This document shows, in pieces, positions 1 through 5,835 of a stretch of DNA of 14,595 nt. The translations under genes and the position numbers were made by a program. Every line of letters starts with the position of its first letter. Position 1 is the first letter of the stretch. Under the pieces are notes generated by a model, which did not search any database, was not told the DNA's origin, and saw only the letters and a list, made by a program, of their open reading frames with translations. Source of the DNA: an uncultured Eubacteriales bacterium (GTDB lineage: Bacteria; Bacillota; Clostridia; Oscillospirales; Oscillospiraceae); the NCBI GenBank assembly GCA_902475855.1, contig CABSBF010000039.1, positions 1 to 14,595 on the forward strand. Direction: 5' to 3'.

Positions 1-7
1 TACTCTG

Positions 8-36
8 ATTTTAAAAATCAAAACGCAGACAGTAAA
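8..36 (-). promoter_or_regulatory. Possible promoter pointing out of the left edge
   Basis: On the minus strand TTTACT (31-36) and TAAAAT (8-13) are separated by 17 bases, a plausible sigma-A-type -35/-10 pair. It would drive a gene lying left of the window, beyond the pyk terminator. The region is AT-rich, so a chance match is quite possible. A 7-bp inverted repeat (TGATTTT/AAAATCA, 6-20) overlaps it. Confidence 0.25.
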
Positions 37-91
37 AGACCATTAAATAGGTGAATTGATTTTGACGGTTTCGGACTTTTTTGACAGTCTG

Positions 92-121
92 AAAAGCCCG
101 CCGGAATCCCGGCGGGCTTTT
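92..121. terminator. Intrinsic terminator downstream of pyk (bidirectional)
   Basis: A perfect 13-bp inverted repeat (92-104 with 109-121) has a GC-rich core and a 4-base loop (AATC), flanked by A4 on one side and T4 on the other, so it can stop transcription from either direction. It lies four bases beyond the pyk stop codon and should end the pyk transcript. Confidence 0.85.
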
Positions 122-125
122 GTTA

Positions 126-1541
126 TCAGCAAATGGTCTCGACCTTGATCAGATTCGTATTGCCGGAGGTGCTGTTCGTGATGCCGCCGGTCATAACGAC
201 ATTGTCGCCCGACTGCAAGCGGAAAAGCTTGCGTGCCGTGCGCAGCGCATGGTAAAACAGCACGTCCGTGGAATTAAACTGCTCACTCAGCACAGGCAGC
301 ACGCCCCAGGACAGCGCCAGCTTATACCAGACTTTTTTGCTCGTGGCCATGCCGATGATGTCCACCGGTGCACGGAAGCGCGAAACCATGCGCACCGTTA
401 TGCCCGACAGAGAGCTGACCACGATGGCCCTGGCATGGATGTCGATGGCCATGCAGCAGGTGGAATGGGACACCGCGTCCAGAACGCTCTTGATCTCGAA
501 ATCCGTGTTCTTGAAGCGCTTTTCGTAGCTGATGTGCCTCTCCGTTTCCTCCGCGATGGAAGCCATGGTCTCCACCGCTCTGACGGGATACCTGCCCGCG
601 GCGGACTCGGCCGAGAGCATGATGGCGCTGGTGCCGTCATAGACGGCGTTGGCAACGTCGGAAATCTCCGCGCGGGTGGGGCGGGGATTGTGGATCATGG
701 ATTCAAGCATCTCCGTGGCGGTGATGACGCGCTTTCCCAGCAGGCGGCACTTGGTGATCAGATATTTCTGGATGGCGGGCAGCTCCGTGAAGGGCACCTC
801 CACACCCAGGTCGCCGCGGCCGATCATGATGCCCTCGCAGGCCTCGCAGATCTCCTCGATGTTGTCCACGCCGCTGCGGTTTTCGATCTTGGCAATCACG
901 TCGATCTGCCCGCCGCCGTGCGAAGCGAGGAAGTTTTTCAGGTCGAGCACATCCTGCTTACGCGAAACGAAGGACGCCGCGACAAAATCCACGTCGTTTT
1001 CTATGCCGAAGAGCAGATCGTCCTTGTCCTGCGCGCTGAGGTATTCGTGGTCGAACACCCTGCCGGGGAAGCTCATGCTCTTGCGGTCGGAGACCTCGCC
1101 GCCGTTTTCAACGCGGCAGTGAATTTCCGTATCCTCGATGGATGTCACCTGAAAGCTCACCAGACCGTTGTTGACCAGGATCGTATCCCCGGCGCGGAGA
1201 TTCTGCGGCAGGCCTGCATAACTGACGCTGACAATGTGCTCGTCGCCCACGATGTCGCGGGTGGTGAAGGTAAATTCCGCTCCGTCGGACAACTGGACGC
1301 GGCCCTTCTCAAAGGTGCGGATGCGGTATTCCGGCCCCTTGGTGTCGAGCATGATGGCGATCGGCAGGCCCAGCTCCCCGCGGACGCGCTTGATCATGTC
1401 GATCTTTTCCTGATGCTCGGCGTGCGTCGAGTGGGAAAAATTCAGGCGGGCGACATTCATTCCGGCGCGGCACATGGCGGCAAAGGTCTGCGCGTCGCTG
1501 CTGGCAGGCCCGATGGTGGCGATGATCTTGGTTTTTCTCAT
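126..1541 (-). CDS. pyk: Pyruvate kinase
   Basis: This 471-aa cytoplasmic glycolytic enzyme converts PEP and ADP to pyruvate and ATP. The order of motifs is classical: KIIATIGP at the N-terminus, LNFSH (33-37) for ATP/K+ binding, LDTKGPE (65-71), the catalytic lysine in AKIEN (Lys218, Glu220), the metal aspartate in GRGDLG (Asp244) and MLESM...PRPTRAE (278-292). Glu71 in GPE is the residue typical of K+-dependent enzymes. There is no C-terminal PEP-utiliser-like extension as in Bacillus Pyk. Some usually conserved positions differ: TATEM (274-278) where TQM is usual, LSAES (309-313) where LSGET is usual, and FPGRVFDHEYLS at the B/A domain return. A GAGG Shine-Dalgarno just upstream supports the start. 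The gene has its own promoter and a terminator-containing leader, and a terminator directly follows the stop codon. Opposite PEPCK (pckA) nearby, it places the PEP/pyruvate node here. Confidence 0.97.
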   Translation of the reverse strand: MRKTKIIATIGPASSDAQTFAAMCRAGMNVARLNFSHSTHAEHQEKIDMIKRVRGELGLPIAIMLDTKGPEYRIRTFEKGRVQLSDGAEFTFTTRDIVGDEHIVSVSYAGLPQNLRAGDTILVNNGLVSFQVTSIEDTEIHCRVENGGEVSDRKSMSFPGRVFDHEYLSAQDKDDLLFGIENDVDFVAASFVSRKQDVLDLKNFLASHGGGQIDVIAKIENRSGVDNIEEICEACEGIMIGRGDLGVEVPFTELPAIQKYLITKCRLLGKRVITATEMLESMIHNPRPTRAEISDVANAVYDGTSAIMLSAESAAGRYPVRAVETMASIAEETERHISYEKRFKNTDFEIKSVLDAVSHSTCCMAIDIHARAIVVSSLSGITVRMVSRFRAPVDIIGMATSKKVWYKLALSWGVLPVLSEQFNSTDVLFYHALRTARKLFRLQSGDNVVMTGGITNSTSGNTNLIKVETIC

Positions 1542-1560
1542 AATTGCCTCACTTTTCGAT

Positions 1561-1599
1561 AAAAAAAGACTTCACTATGCGGTGCGCATAGCAGAGTCT
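1561..1599 (-). terminator. Intrinsic terminator inside the pyk leader (attenuator)
   Basis: Read on the minus strand, a hairpin has a 5-bp outer stem (1595-1599 with 1567-1571), a 3x3 internal loop, a 7-bp inner stem (1585-1591 with 1575-1581) and a 3-base loop. It runs directly into seven U residues (1561-1567). It lies between the pyk promoter and the pyk ribosome binding site, ending about 19 bases before the start codon. Transcripts stopping here would carry no pyk coding sequence, which is the layout of transcription attenuation. Confidence 0.7.
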
Positions 1600-1715
1600 G
1601 CCAGGAAACCGCAGGCAACGGAGCGGCAGAACGAAGGTTCTGTCCGCAGCCGGGCGCGGCGATCAACGAGAATAGAACCGCAGGCTCTATGACAGACTCC
1701 ACCGCTCTCGCTGAC
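1594..1715 (-). promoter_or_regulatory. Structured 5' leader of pyk, candidate riboswitch/attenuator
   Basis: In the RNA (minus strand) three elements are visible. An 8-bp stem with one G·U pair (1706-1713 with 1664-1671) leads straight into an 8-bp hairpin with one G·U pair and a 3-base loop (1683-1690 with 1672-1679). A 10-bp hairpin with one bulged base follows (1623-1647, loop CTTC). The one-sided bulge of the first stem holds GAGTCTG (1693-1699), which is perfectly complementary to CAGACTC (1594-1600). That second segment contains the 5' strand of the outer terminator stem. Pairing the two would therefore break the terminator, giving mutually exclusive ON and OFF folds. I see no T-box motif, and I do not recognise a known riboswitch class. 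All folds were drawn by eye. Confidence 0.5.
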
Positions 1716-1721
1716 GGGATA

Positions 1722-1750
1722 AGTTTACCACCCCGCCGGGCGATTGTCAA
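1722..1750 (-). promoter_or_regulatory. pyk promoter
   Basis: Minus strand: a perfect TTGACA (1745-1750) and TAAACT (1722-1727) with a 17-base spacer. Transcription would start near 1715, immediately before the first stem of the pyk leader, giving a 5' UTR of about 170 nt. Confidence 0.7.
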
Positions 1751-1809
1751 TCGAAAATGTATCTGCATAGTTGCGCGAAAGAATATTTTTCATATGTATC
1801 CTTTCAGAC

Positions 1810-1838
1810 TTGACAGATATTTCATGTCCAGTTATACT
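1810..1838 (+). promoter_or_regulatory. Promoter of the 191-aa exported protein gene
   Basis: Plus strand: a perfect TTGACA (1810-1815), 17-base spacer and TATACT (1833-1838). The expected start is about 1845, leaving a short leader before the ATG at 1882. It is divergent from the pyk promoter, with about 60 bases between the two -35 boxes. Confidence 0.75.
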
Positions 1839-1881
1839 CCAATCAGAGGCAACTGCAATCAGACTGTAAGGGGGGCTTTAT

Positions 1882-2457
1882 ATGAAAAAATTTATTTTAC
1901 CTGTGCTTGCGCTCGTGTTGACCCTGCTGCTGATCCTCTACCATAGCAGCTATACCATCGCGCTCACCCGGGCAAGCGCCGGCACAACCGGAGGCGGGCA
2001 GGTTGTCGATATCGGCGTCAACAACAATGGCGAGGAGTACAAGGTCGTCTTCAGCTATGACTCCACGGAAGACAGGATCAGGGCGTACCACCTGACCAGA
2101 GATCGCTTCGGAATCTGGCACGTGATTGATAAGGTCGTCAGCCCGGGACCGAATGATGAGGATGGCTATGGCTACCGCCCGATGGGTTGGATGCGTTATT
2201 CCGGCTTCAGGCGATATGGCAATATGACGACGCGGCAAGATGCTGAATTCCACGCGCTCTACGTCGGCGACAATGCGAAAAAATACATTCAGCTTCCAAC
2301 GGACCGTTTCCCGCCAAATACCACGGCAACCGTTTTTCAGCAGGATAATCTCTATGTCATACATCTTATCCACTTTGCCGACGGCACGGATTACAATAAC
2401 GAATGGGGCAAGCAGGAGTTCATGAATATTCTGAAGAACCAGGGCTACATCTCTTAA
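1882..2457 (+). CDS. Unrecognised membrane-anchored or secreted protein, 191 aa
   Basis: I do not recognise this family. The N-terminus is MKK followed by a hydrophobic run (about residues 4-20), so it is a signal peptide or an N-terminal membrane anchor. There is no lipobox cysteine. A small-residue site ASA|G near residue 33 might allow cleavage but lies rather far from the hydrophobic core. The rest is polar and rich in Tyr, Asp, Asn and Gly, and reads as a soluble extracytoplasmic beta-rich domain; a segment with YKVVFSYDSTEDRIRAY then RFGIWHVIDKV (about 53-85) looks like paired strands. A strong Shine-Dalgarno (AAGGGGGG, 1868-1875) fixes the start. It has its own consensus-like promoter and a strong terminator, so it is monocistronic. 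Codon use is less GC-biased than in neighbouring pckA, which may mean lower expression or later acquisition. Confidence 0.8.
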   Translation: MKKFILPVLALVLTLLLILYHSSYTIALTRASAGTTGGGQVVDIGVNNNGEEYKVVFSYDSTEDRIRAYHLTRDRFGIWHVIDKVVSPGPNDEDGYGYRPMGWMRYSGFRRYGNMTTRQDAEFHALYVGDNAKKYIQLPTDRFPPNTTATVFQQDNLYVIHLIHFADGTDYNNEWGKQEFMNILKNQGYIS

Positions 2458-2476
2458 ACGCAGCACTTTTTACAGA

Positions 2477-2523
2477 CGCTGCCGAATCCGTTTTCCGGAT
2501 TCGGCGGCGCCTTTTCTTTCTTT
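2477..2523 (+). terminator. Intrinsic terminator of the 191-aa exported protein gene
   Basis: A 14-bp stem (2477-2490 with 2496-2509, one G·U pair) closes a 5-base loop and is followed by a pyrimidine/T-rich tract to about 2523. It begins about 20 bases after the stop codon. Confidence 0.8.
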
Positions 2524-2574
2524 CCGGCGCTTTCGCATTCGATAAAATAAGAACGAATTGTTAATTTTTCGTCG

Positions 2575-2604
2575 TTTGCAGTCTAACATGCGAAAAACTG
2601 CAAA
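2575..2604. promoter_or_regulatory. 8-bp dyad upstream of the pckA promoter, possible operator
   Basis: TTTGCAGT (2575-2582) and ACTGCAAA (2597-2604) form a perfect inverted repeat with a 14-base spacer, so half-sites are 22 bp (about two helical turns) apart. It sits about 30 bases upstream of the putative -10, where a dimeric activator could bind. There is no T-tract, so a terminator is unlikely. The regulator is unknown. Confidence 0.35.
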
Positions 2605-2610
2605 AAATCA

Positions 2611-2640
2611 CTGGAAATCCGCCGTCAACTGTGCTATAAT
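2611..2640 (+). promoter_or_regulatory. pckA promoter (extended -10)
   Basis: A perfect TATAAT (2635-2640) is preceded by TGC, giving an extended -10 (TGnTATAAT). The -35 region around 2611-2617 (CTGGAAA) matches poorly. This suggests a promoter that relies on the extended -10 or on an activator. The start would be near 2647, leaving a leader of about 80 nt. Confidence 0.5.
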
Positions 2641-2684
2641 GCTATCTGGTGGACAATGGCTTTCACCAATCGTACCTTAAATTA

Positions 2685-2718
2685 CTGCCGCCCCGCGGCA
2701 GATATCATGATCAGGAGG
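2685..2718 (+). other. pckA leader hairpin and ribosome binding site
   Basis: A 7-bp perfect hairpin CTGCCGC/GCGGCAG (2685-2691 with 2695-2701) lies 11 bases upstream of a consensus AGGAGG (2713-2718). The Shine-Dalgarno is 8 bases before ATG 2727 and decides that start over the in-frame ATG at 2649. The hairpin may protect the 5' end of the mRNA or tune translation; no terminator tract follows it. Confidence 0.4.
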
Positions 2719-2726
2719 AAACACAT

Positions 2727-4316
2727 ATGGAAACCTATGGTCTGGAAAAGCTGGGCATCCTTGCCCCCAAGGCCGTCTATCGCAACCTCGGCCCCGCGCA
2801 GCTCACCGAAGCGGCACTCCGCCGCGGTGAAGGCAAGCTGAGCAACACCGGCGCTCTGGTCGTCACGACCGGCAAGTACACCGGCCGTTCGCCTAACGAC
2901 AAGTTCATCGTCGACACTCCCGCCGTCCATGACGACATCGCATGGGGCAAGGTGAACCGTCCCATCTCCAAGGAAAAGTTCGATGCCATCAAGGGCAAGC
3001 TGTGCGCCTATCTCCAGGGCCGTGAAATCTTCGTTTTCGACGGTTTCGCAGGCGCTGACCCCAAGCACACCAAGAAGTTCCGCATCGTCAACGAGCTGGC
3101 TTCCCAGAACCTCTTCATCCATCAGCTTCTCATCCGTCCGACCGCGGAAGAACTGGCCTCCTACGGCGAAGCGGACTACACCGTCATCGCTGCGCCCGGC
3201 TTCAAGTGCGATCCTGAGATCGACGGCGTTCATTCCGAAGCTGCCATCATGATCGACTACGAGGCACACCTCATCGTCATCTGCGGCTCCCAGTACTCCG
3301 GTGAAATCAAGAAGAGCGTCTTCTCCACCATGAACTTCGTTCTGACCAAGGAGAACATCCTGCCGATGCACTGCTCGGCCAACATGGATCCCGAGACCCA
3401 CGAGACGGCTGTCTTCTTCGGCCTGTCCGGCACCGGCAAGACCACCCTGTCTGCCGACCCGAACCGCAAGCTCATCGGCGACGACGAGCACGGCTGGGCT
3501 GACGACGGCATCTTCAACATCGAGGGCGGCTGCTACGCCAAGTGCATCAACCTCGAAGAGGAGCACGAGCCCGAAATCTACCACGCCATCCGCTTCGGCT
3601 CCCTGGTCGAGAACGTCGTTATGAACGAAGAGACCCGCGAGTTCGACTTCTTTGACGGCAGCCTGACCGAGAACACGCGCGTCGGCTACCCGATCGACTA
3701 TATCTCCAACGCAGCCATCCCCGGTGTCGGCGGCATCCCCAAGGTCGTCATCTTCCTGACGGCTGACGCTTTCGGCGTCCTGCCCCCGATCTCCCGCCTG
3801 GACGAGAACGCTGCCATGTATCACTTCGTGACCGGCTTCACCTCCAAGCTGGCCGGCACCGAGCGCGGCGTCACCGAGCCGCAGCCCACCTTCTCCACCC
3901 TGTTTGGCGAGCCCTTCATGCCGATGGATCCGTCCGTCTACGCTGAAATGCTCGGCAAGCGCATCCGCGAGAGCGGTGCGAAGGTCTATCTGGTCAATAC
4001 CGGATGGGCCGGCGGCAGCGCCGCCTCCGGCGCAAAGCGCATGAAGCTGGCTTACACCCGCGCCATGGTCACCGCCGCCCTCAATGGCGACTTCGACCAC
4101 ATCGAGTTCAAGCACCACGATGTCTTCAACGTCGACTACCCCACCTCCTGCCCGAACGTTCCCGACGAAATGCTCGACGCTCGCGGCCTGTGGGCTGACA
4201 AGGCTGCTTACGATGCACAGGCAAACAAGCTGGCCGCCATGTTCGCAGACAACTTCGCGAAGAAGTATCCGAATATGCCCGCTTACATTGCAGAAGCAGG
4301 TCCGAAGGCGAAGTAA
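2727..4316 (+). CDS. pckA: Phosphoenolpyruvate carboxykinase (ATP)
   Basis: This 529-aa cytoplasmic enzyme interconverts oxaloacetate + ATP and PEP + CO2 + ADP. It can work in gluconeogenesis or, in fermenters, in the CO2-fixing direction that makes ATP on the way to malate and succinate. Visible ATP-type hallmarks are TGRSPNDKFIVD with the substrate arginine at Arg54, the P-loop GLSGTGKTT (232-240), the kinase-2/metal segment GDDEHGW directly after it, GGIPKVV and NTGWAGG...KRMKL. Length matches the family (about 525-540). The start is set by AGGAGG eight bases upstream, although the frame is open further upstream. Codon use is very strongly biased to C- and G-ending codons (AAG, ATC, CTG, GGC), as expected for a highly expressed gene. 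It has its own promoter and terminator. Together with pyk it controls flux at PEP. Confidence 0.97.
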   Translation: METYGLEKLGILAPKAVYRNLGPAQLTEAALRRGEGKLSNTGALVVTTGKYTGRSPNDKFIVDTPAVHDDIAWGKVNRPISKEKFDAIKGKLCAYLQGREIFVFDGFAGADPKHTKKFRIVNELASQNLFIHQLLIRPTAEELASYGEADYTVIAAPGFKCDPEIDGVHSEAAIMIDYEAHLIVICGSQYSGEIKKSVFSTMNFVLTKENILPMHCSANMDPETHETAVFFGLSGTGKTTLSADPNRKLIGDDEHGWADDGIFNIEGGCYAKCINLEEEHEPEIYHAIRFGSLVENVVMNEETREFDFFDGSLTENTRVGYPIDYISNAAIPGVGGIPKVVIFLTADAFGVLPPISRLDENAAMYHFVTGFTSKLAGTERGVTEPQPTFSTLFGEPFMPMDPSVYAEMLGKRIRESGAKVYLVNTGWAGGSAASGAKRMKLAYTRAMVTAALNGDFDHIEFKHHDVFNVDYPTSCPNVPDEMLDARGLWADKAAYDAQANKLAAMFADNFAKKYPNMPAYIAEAGPKAK

Positions 4317-4329
4317 TTGCCCTCAAAAA

Positions 4330-4360
4330 CCCCGTCCCCCCTTTCGAGGGACGGGGCTTT
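4330..4360 (+). terminator. Intrinsic terminator of pckA
   Basis: A 9-bp GC-rich stem CCCCGTCCC/GGGACGGGG (4330-4338 with 4348-4356) with a 9-base loop, then CTTTGTG. It starts 14 bases after the stop codon. The T-tract is short. Confidence 0.75.
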
Positions 4361-4685
4361 GTGATGTTTCTCGGCCTGTGCCGGGGCGCGTCCGGCGGCC
4401 GCTGTGCCGCCCGGACAAATATACTACCGGTCCATTCTTGAGCGCTTTTTTACGTTTGAATGCGTAACAGGGGTGACTACAAAGTGCTCTCAGAAATGGA
4501 ATGCCCGTGGCTCACTGAGCCACGGGCAGCAGAGGTATTTATGGAATTCTTTTGCCGCCGTCGGCCATCCGCAGATTTTTCCGCGGCATCGGCGGGCGTC
4601 GGAAGCGTTGGCATCCGCTCCTGATGGTATTATCATATCCGCCAATCATGGAAAAACTGTGAACAGACTTTGAAAAAAGAAAGAA
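4361..4685. other. Gene-free intergenic region
   Basis: Between the pckA terminator and the hydrolase stop codon I find no convincing gene: short open frames here lack ribosome binding sites and recognisable protein sequence. The only clear structure is the 13-bp palindrome at 4502-4528. The sequence is mixed in composition and could be the remains of a decayed mobile element. Confidence 0.5.
4502..4528. repeat. Perfect 13-bp palindrome, possible REP or IS200/IS605-type end
   Basis: TGCCCGTGGCTCA (4502-4514) is followed after one base by its exact reverse complement (4516-4528), so it folds into a very stable hairpin with a tight loop. No T-tract follows on either strand, which argues against an ordinary terminator. 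Hairpins with a CCCGTGGCT/AGCCACGGG core are common at the ends of IS200/IS605/IS1341-type elements and the short palindromic repeats derived from them. No transposase or TnpB gene is nearby, so at most this is a remnant or a stand-alone repeat. Confidence 0.45.
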
Positions 4686-5723
4686 TCATGCCAGCGCCGC
4701 CCGATAGAATTCCTCCACACGCTGCATCAGCTCCTGCCAGACACCGCCGGTGATGGATTTATCTACACCGGCGTAAAATTCTGCCCGGACCTCCTGCGGG
4801 AGCTCTCCGCCGTAGGCCGCGGCAAGTGCGGCATACTCCCGGTCGATCTGCGCAGCATACTCCGCATATTCCTGCGTGTGCGGCCGCAGCAGGCTCGTAT
4901 GATCCTCGCCCTCCAGCAGGAGGATCTCCGCGTTCGGATTCCGGATCTTTTCCCGCTGCGCGGAGAGCGCCGCGCCCTCCGGCCGGACGGTCGTGTCCGC
5001 CAGGCCCTGCACGATCAGAACGGGCGTGTCGCAGCCGTTCACCGCCGTGACCGCAGAGCCGTTGGCCGCGGAGCCGAACAGCACCCACTGGTGTACCAGC
5101 ACAAAGGGCGCGCCCAGATAGGCAACCGGGCCGCAGAGGGAGCTGGCCGTTTCACACATCATCCCCATGGGCGAGGCATAACCGGCCAGGCTGACCGACG
5201 CGGTCACATCGTGATCATAGGCCAGAATCTCCGCGGCGGCATAGCCGCCCCAGCTATGGCCGAACAGCAGCACCGGCAGCTCCGACAGCGCAGGATCCTC
5301 CTCAACGCAATCCAGCGCAGCGTCCAGATCCAGCACGGACTGGGACAGGCCGAGCGTTGTCTTTCCCTCCGAGACGCCGCTGCCGGTGGCGTCGTAGGTA
5401 AACACACTGTAGCCCTGATCGACAAACCACATGGTCTGCGGCAGATAGCTTTCCGCCGTTGCGCCGAGGCCGTGAGAGATCACGACAAGCGCCTGACCCG
5501 GTTCACCGTAGACCCAGCCGGTGAGAAGATTCTCGCCGGAACAGAATTGCAGTTCCCTGCGAGGGTAGTCCTGCGCCACGTCCGCATAGAGCGGCAGCTG
5601 GCTGGCGGTCTGCGCATCCACGCGGCGGAACTGCACAGCAAAGATGATATGTGTCGCGGCGACGGAGCCGCAGACATAGACAAGCAGCACCGCTGCGATC
5701 AGAATTTTCCACTTTCTTTTCAT
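4686..5723 (-). CDS. Membrane-anchored alpha/beta hydrolase
   Basis: A 345-aa serine hydrolase with an N-terminal signal/anchor (charged MKRKWK, hydrophobic about 8-30), so the catalytic domain should face outside the membrane. The fold is visible: oxyanion region SHGLG (83-87), DATGSGVSEG, nucleophile elbow GHSWGG with Ser157, acid Asp243 in GLADTTV, and His275 in GEDHTS, a complete triad. The substrate cannot be told; acyl esters or peptides are typical for such exported hydrolases. The start is chosen at 5723 because an AAAGGA site precedes it and the hydrophobic leader begins there; the open frame extends upstream but would read through the promoter. It is monocistronic, with a consensus-like promoter divergent from pyrG. 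I see no obvious terminator right after it. Confidence 0.88.
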   Translation of the reverse strand: MKRKWKILIAAVLLVYVCGSVAATHIIFAVQFRRVDAQTASQLPLYADVAQDYPRRELQFCSGENLLTGWVYGEPGQALVVISHGLGATAESYLPQTMWFVDQGYSVFTYDATGSGVSEGKTTLGLSQSVLDLDAALDCVEEDPALSELPVLLFGHSWGGYAAAEILAYDHDVTASVSLAGYASPMGMMCETASSLCGPVAYLGAPFVLVHQWVLFGSAANGSAVTAVNGCDTPVLIVQGLADTTVRPEGAALSAQREKIRNPNAEILLLEGEDHTSLLRPHTQEYAEYAAQIDREYAALAAAYGGELPQEVRAEFYAGVDKSITGGVWQELMQRVEEFYRAALA

Positions 5724-5736
5724 GTAATTGTTTCCT

Positions 5737-5764
5737 TTGTCCGTGTAGTGGAGTCCAGTATAGC
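5737..5764 (+). promoter_or_regulatory. Weak candidate pyrG promoter
   Basis: TTGTCC (5737-5742), a 16-base spacer and TATAGC (5759-5764) each match the consensus at four of six positions. It overlaps the -10 of the divergent hydrolase promoter, so the two could compete. A 6-bp hairpin (5799-5814) lies in the leader, without a T-tract. Confidence 0.25.
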
Positions 5765-5785
5765 GCACGGACCGGAAAATGTCAA
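5757..5785 (-). promoter_or_regulatory. Promoter of the alpha/beta hydrolase gene
   Basis: Minus strand: a perfect TTGACA (5780-5785), 17-base spacer and TATACT (5757-5762). Transcription would begin near 5750, about 27 bases before the hydrolase ATG at 5723. Confidence 0.75.
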
Positions 5786-5835
5786 ACACTGCAAATCCCT
5801 CCGTTCCCACGGAGTTCACAGAGAGGAGAACGAAG

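Noticed and set aside
120..1562. A 480-codon open frame antisense to pyk, with similar long antisense frames opposite pckA (2682-4118), pyrG (5782-7377) and phoR (8652-9779)
   Set aside because: Shadow frames created by the high-GC codon bias of the real genes. Their translations are rich in Ala, Arg, His and Asp with no recognisable motif, and they lack ribosome binding sites.
1561..1750. pyk leader as a T-box
   Set aside because: The conserved T-box antiterminator sequence (TGGNACCGCG-like) is absent, and the only GGTGG near the 5' end overlaps the promoter -10 region. pyk is not a typical T-box target.
1742..1809. Direct repeat ATGTATC (1758-1764 and 1794-1800) between the divergent pyk and exported-protein promoters
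   Set aside because: Only seven bases, in AT-rich DNA and with no third copy. It could be an operator but is not distinguishable from chance.
2649..2726. pckA starting at the in-frame ATG at 2649
   Set aside because: No ribosome binding site there, it falls at the predicted transcription start, and a consensus AGGAGG stands eight bases before ATG 2727, where the family-typical N-terminus begins.
4404..4673. An 89-codon open frame between pckA and the hydrolase
   Set aside because: No ribosome binding site, it runs through the 13-bp palindrome, and the translation has no recognisable features.
5799..5814. Hairpin CTCCGT/ACGGAG before pyrG as a CTP-sensing attenuator
   Set aside because: Only 6 bp, no T-tract after it, and the initiating G-run used for reiterative transcription in Bacillus pyrG is not seen.
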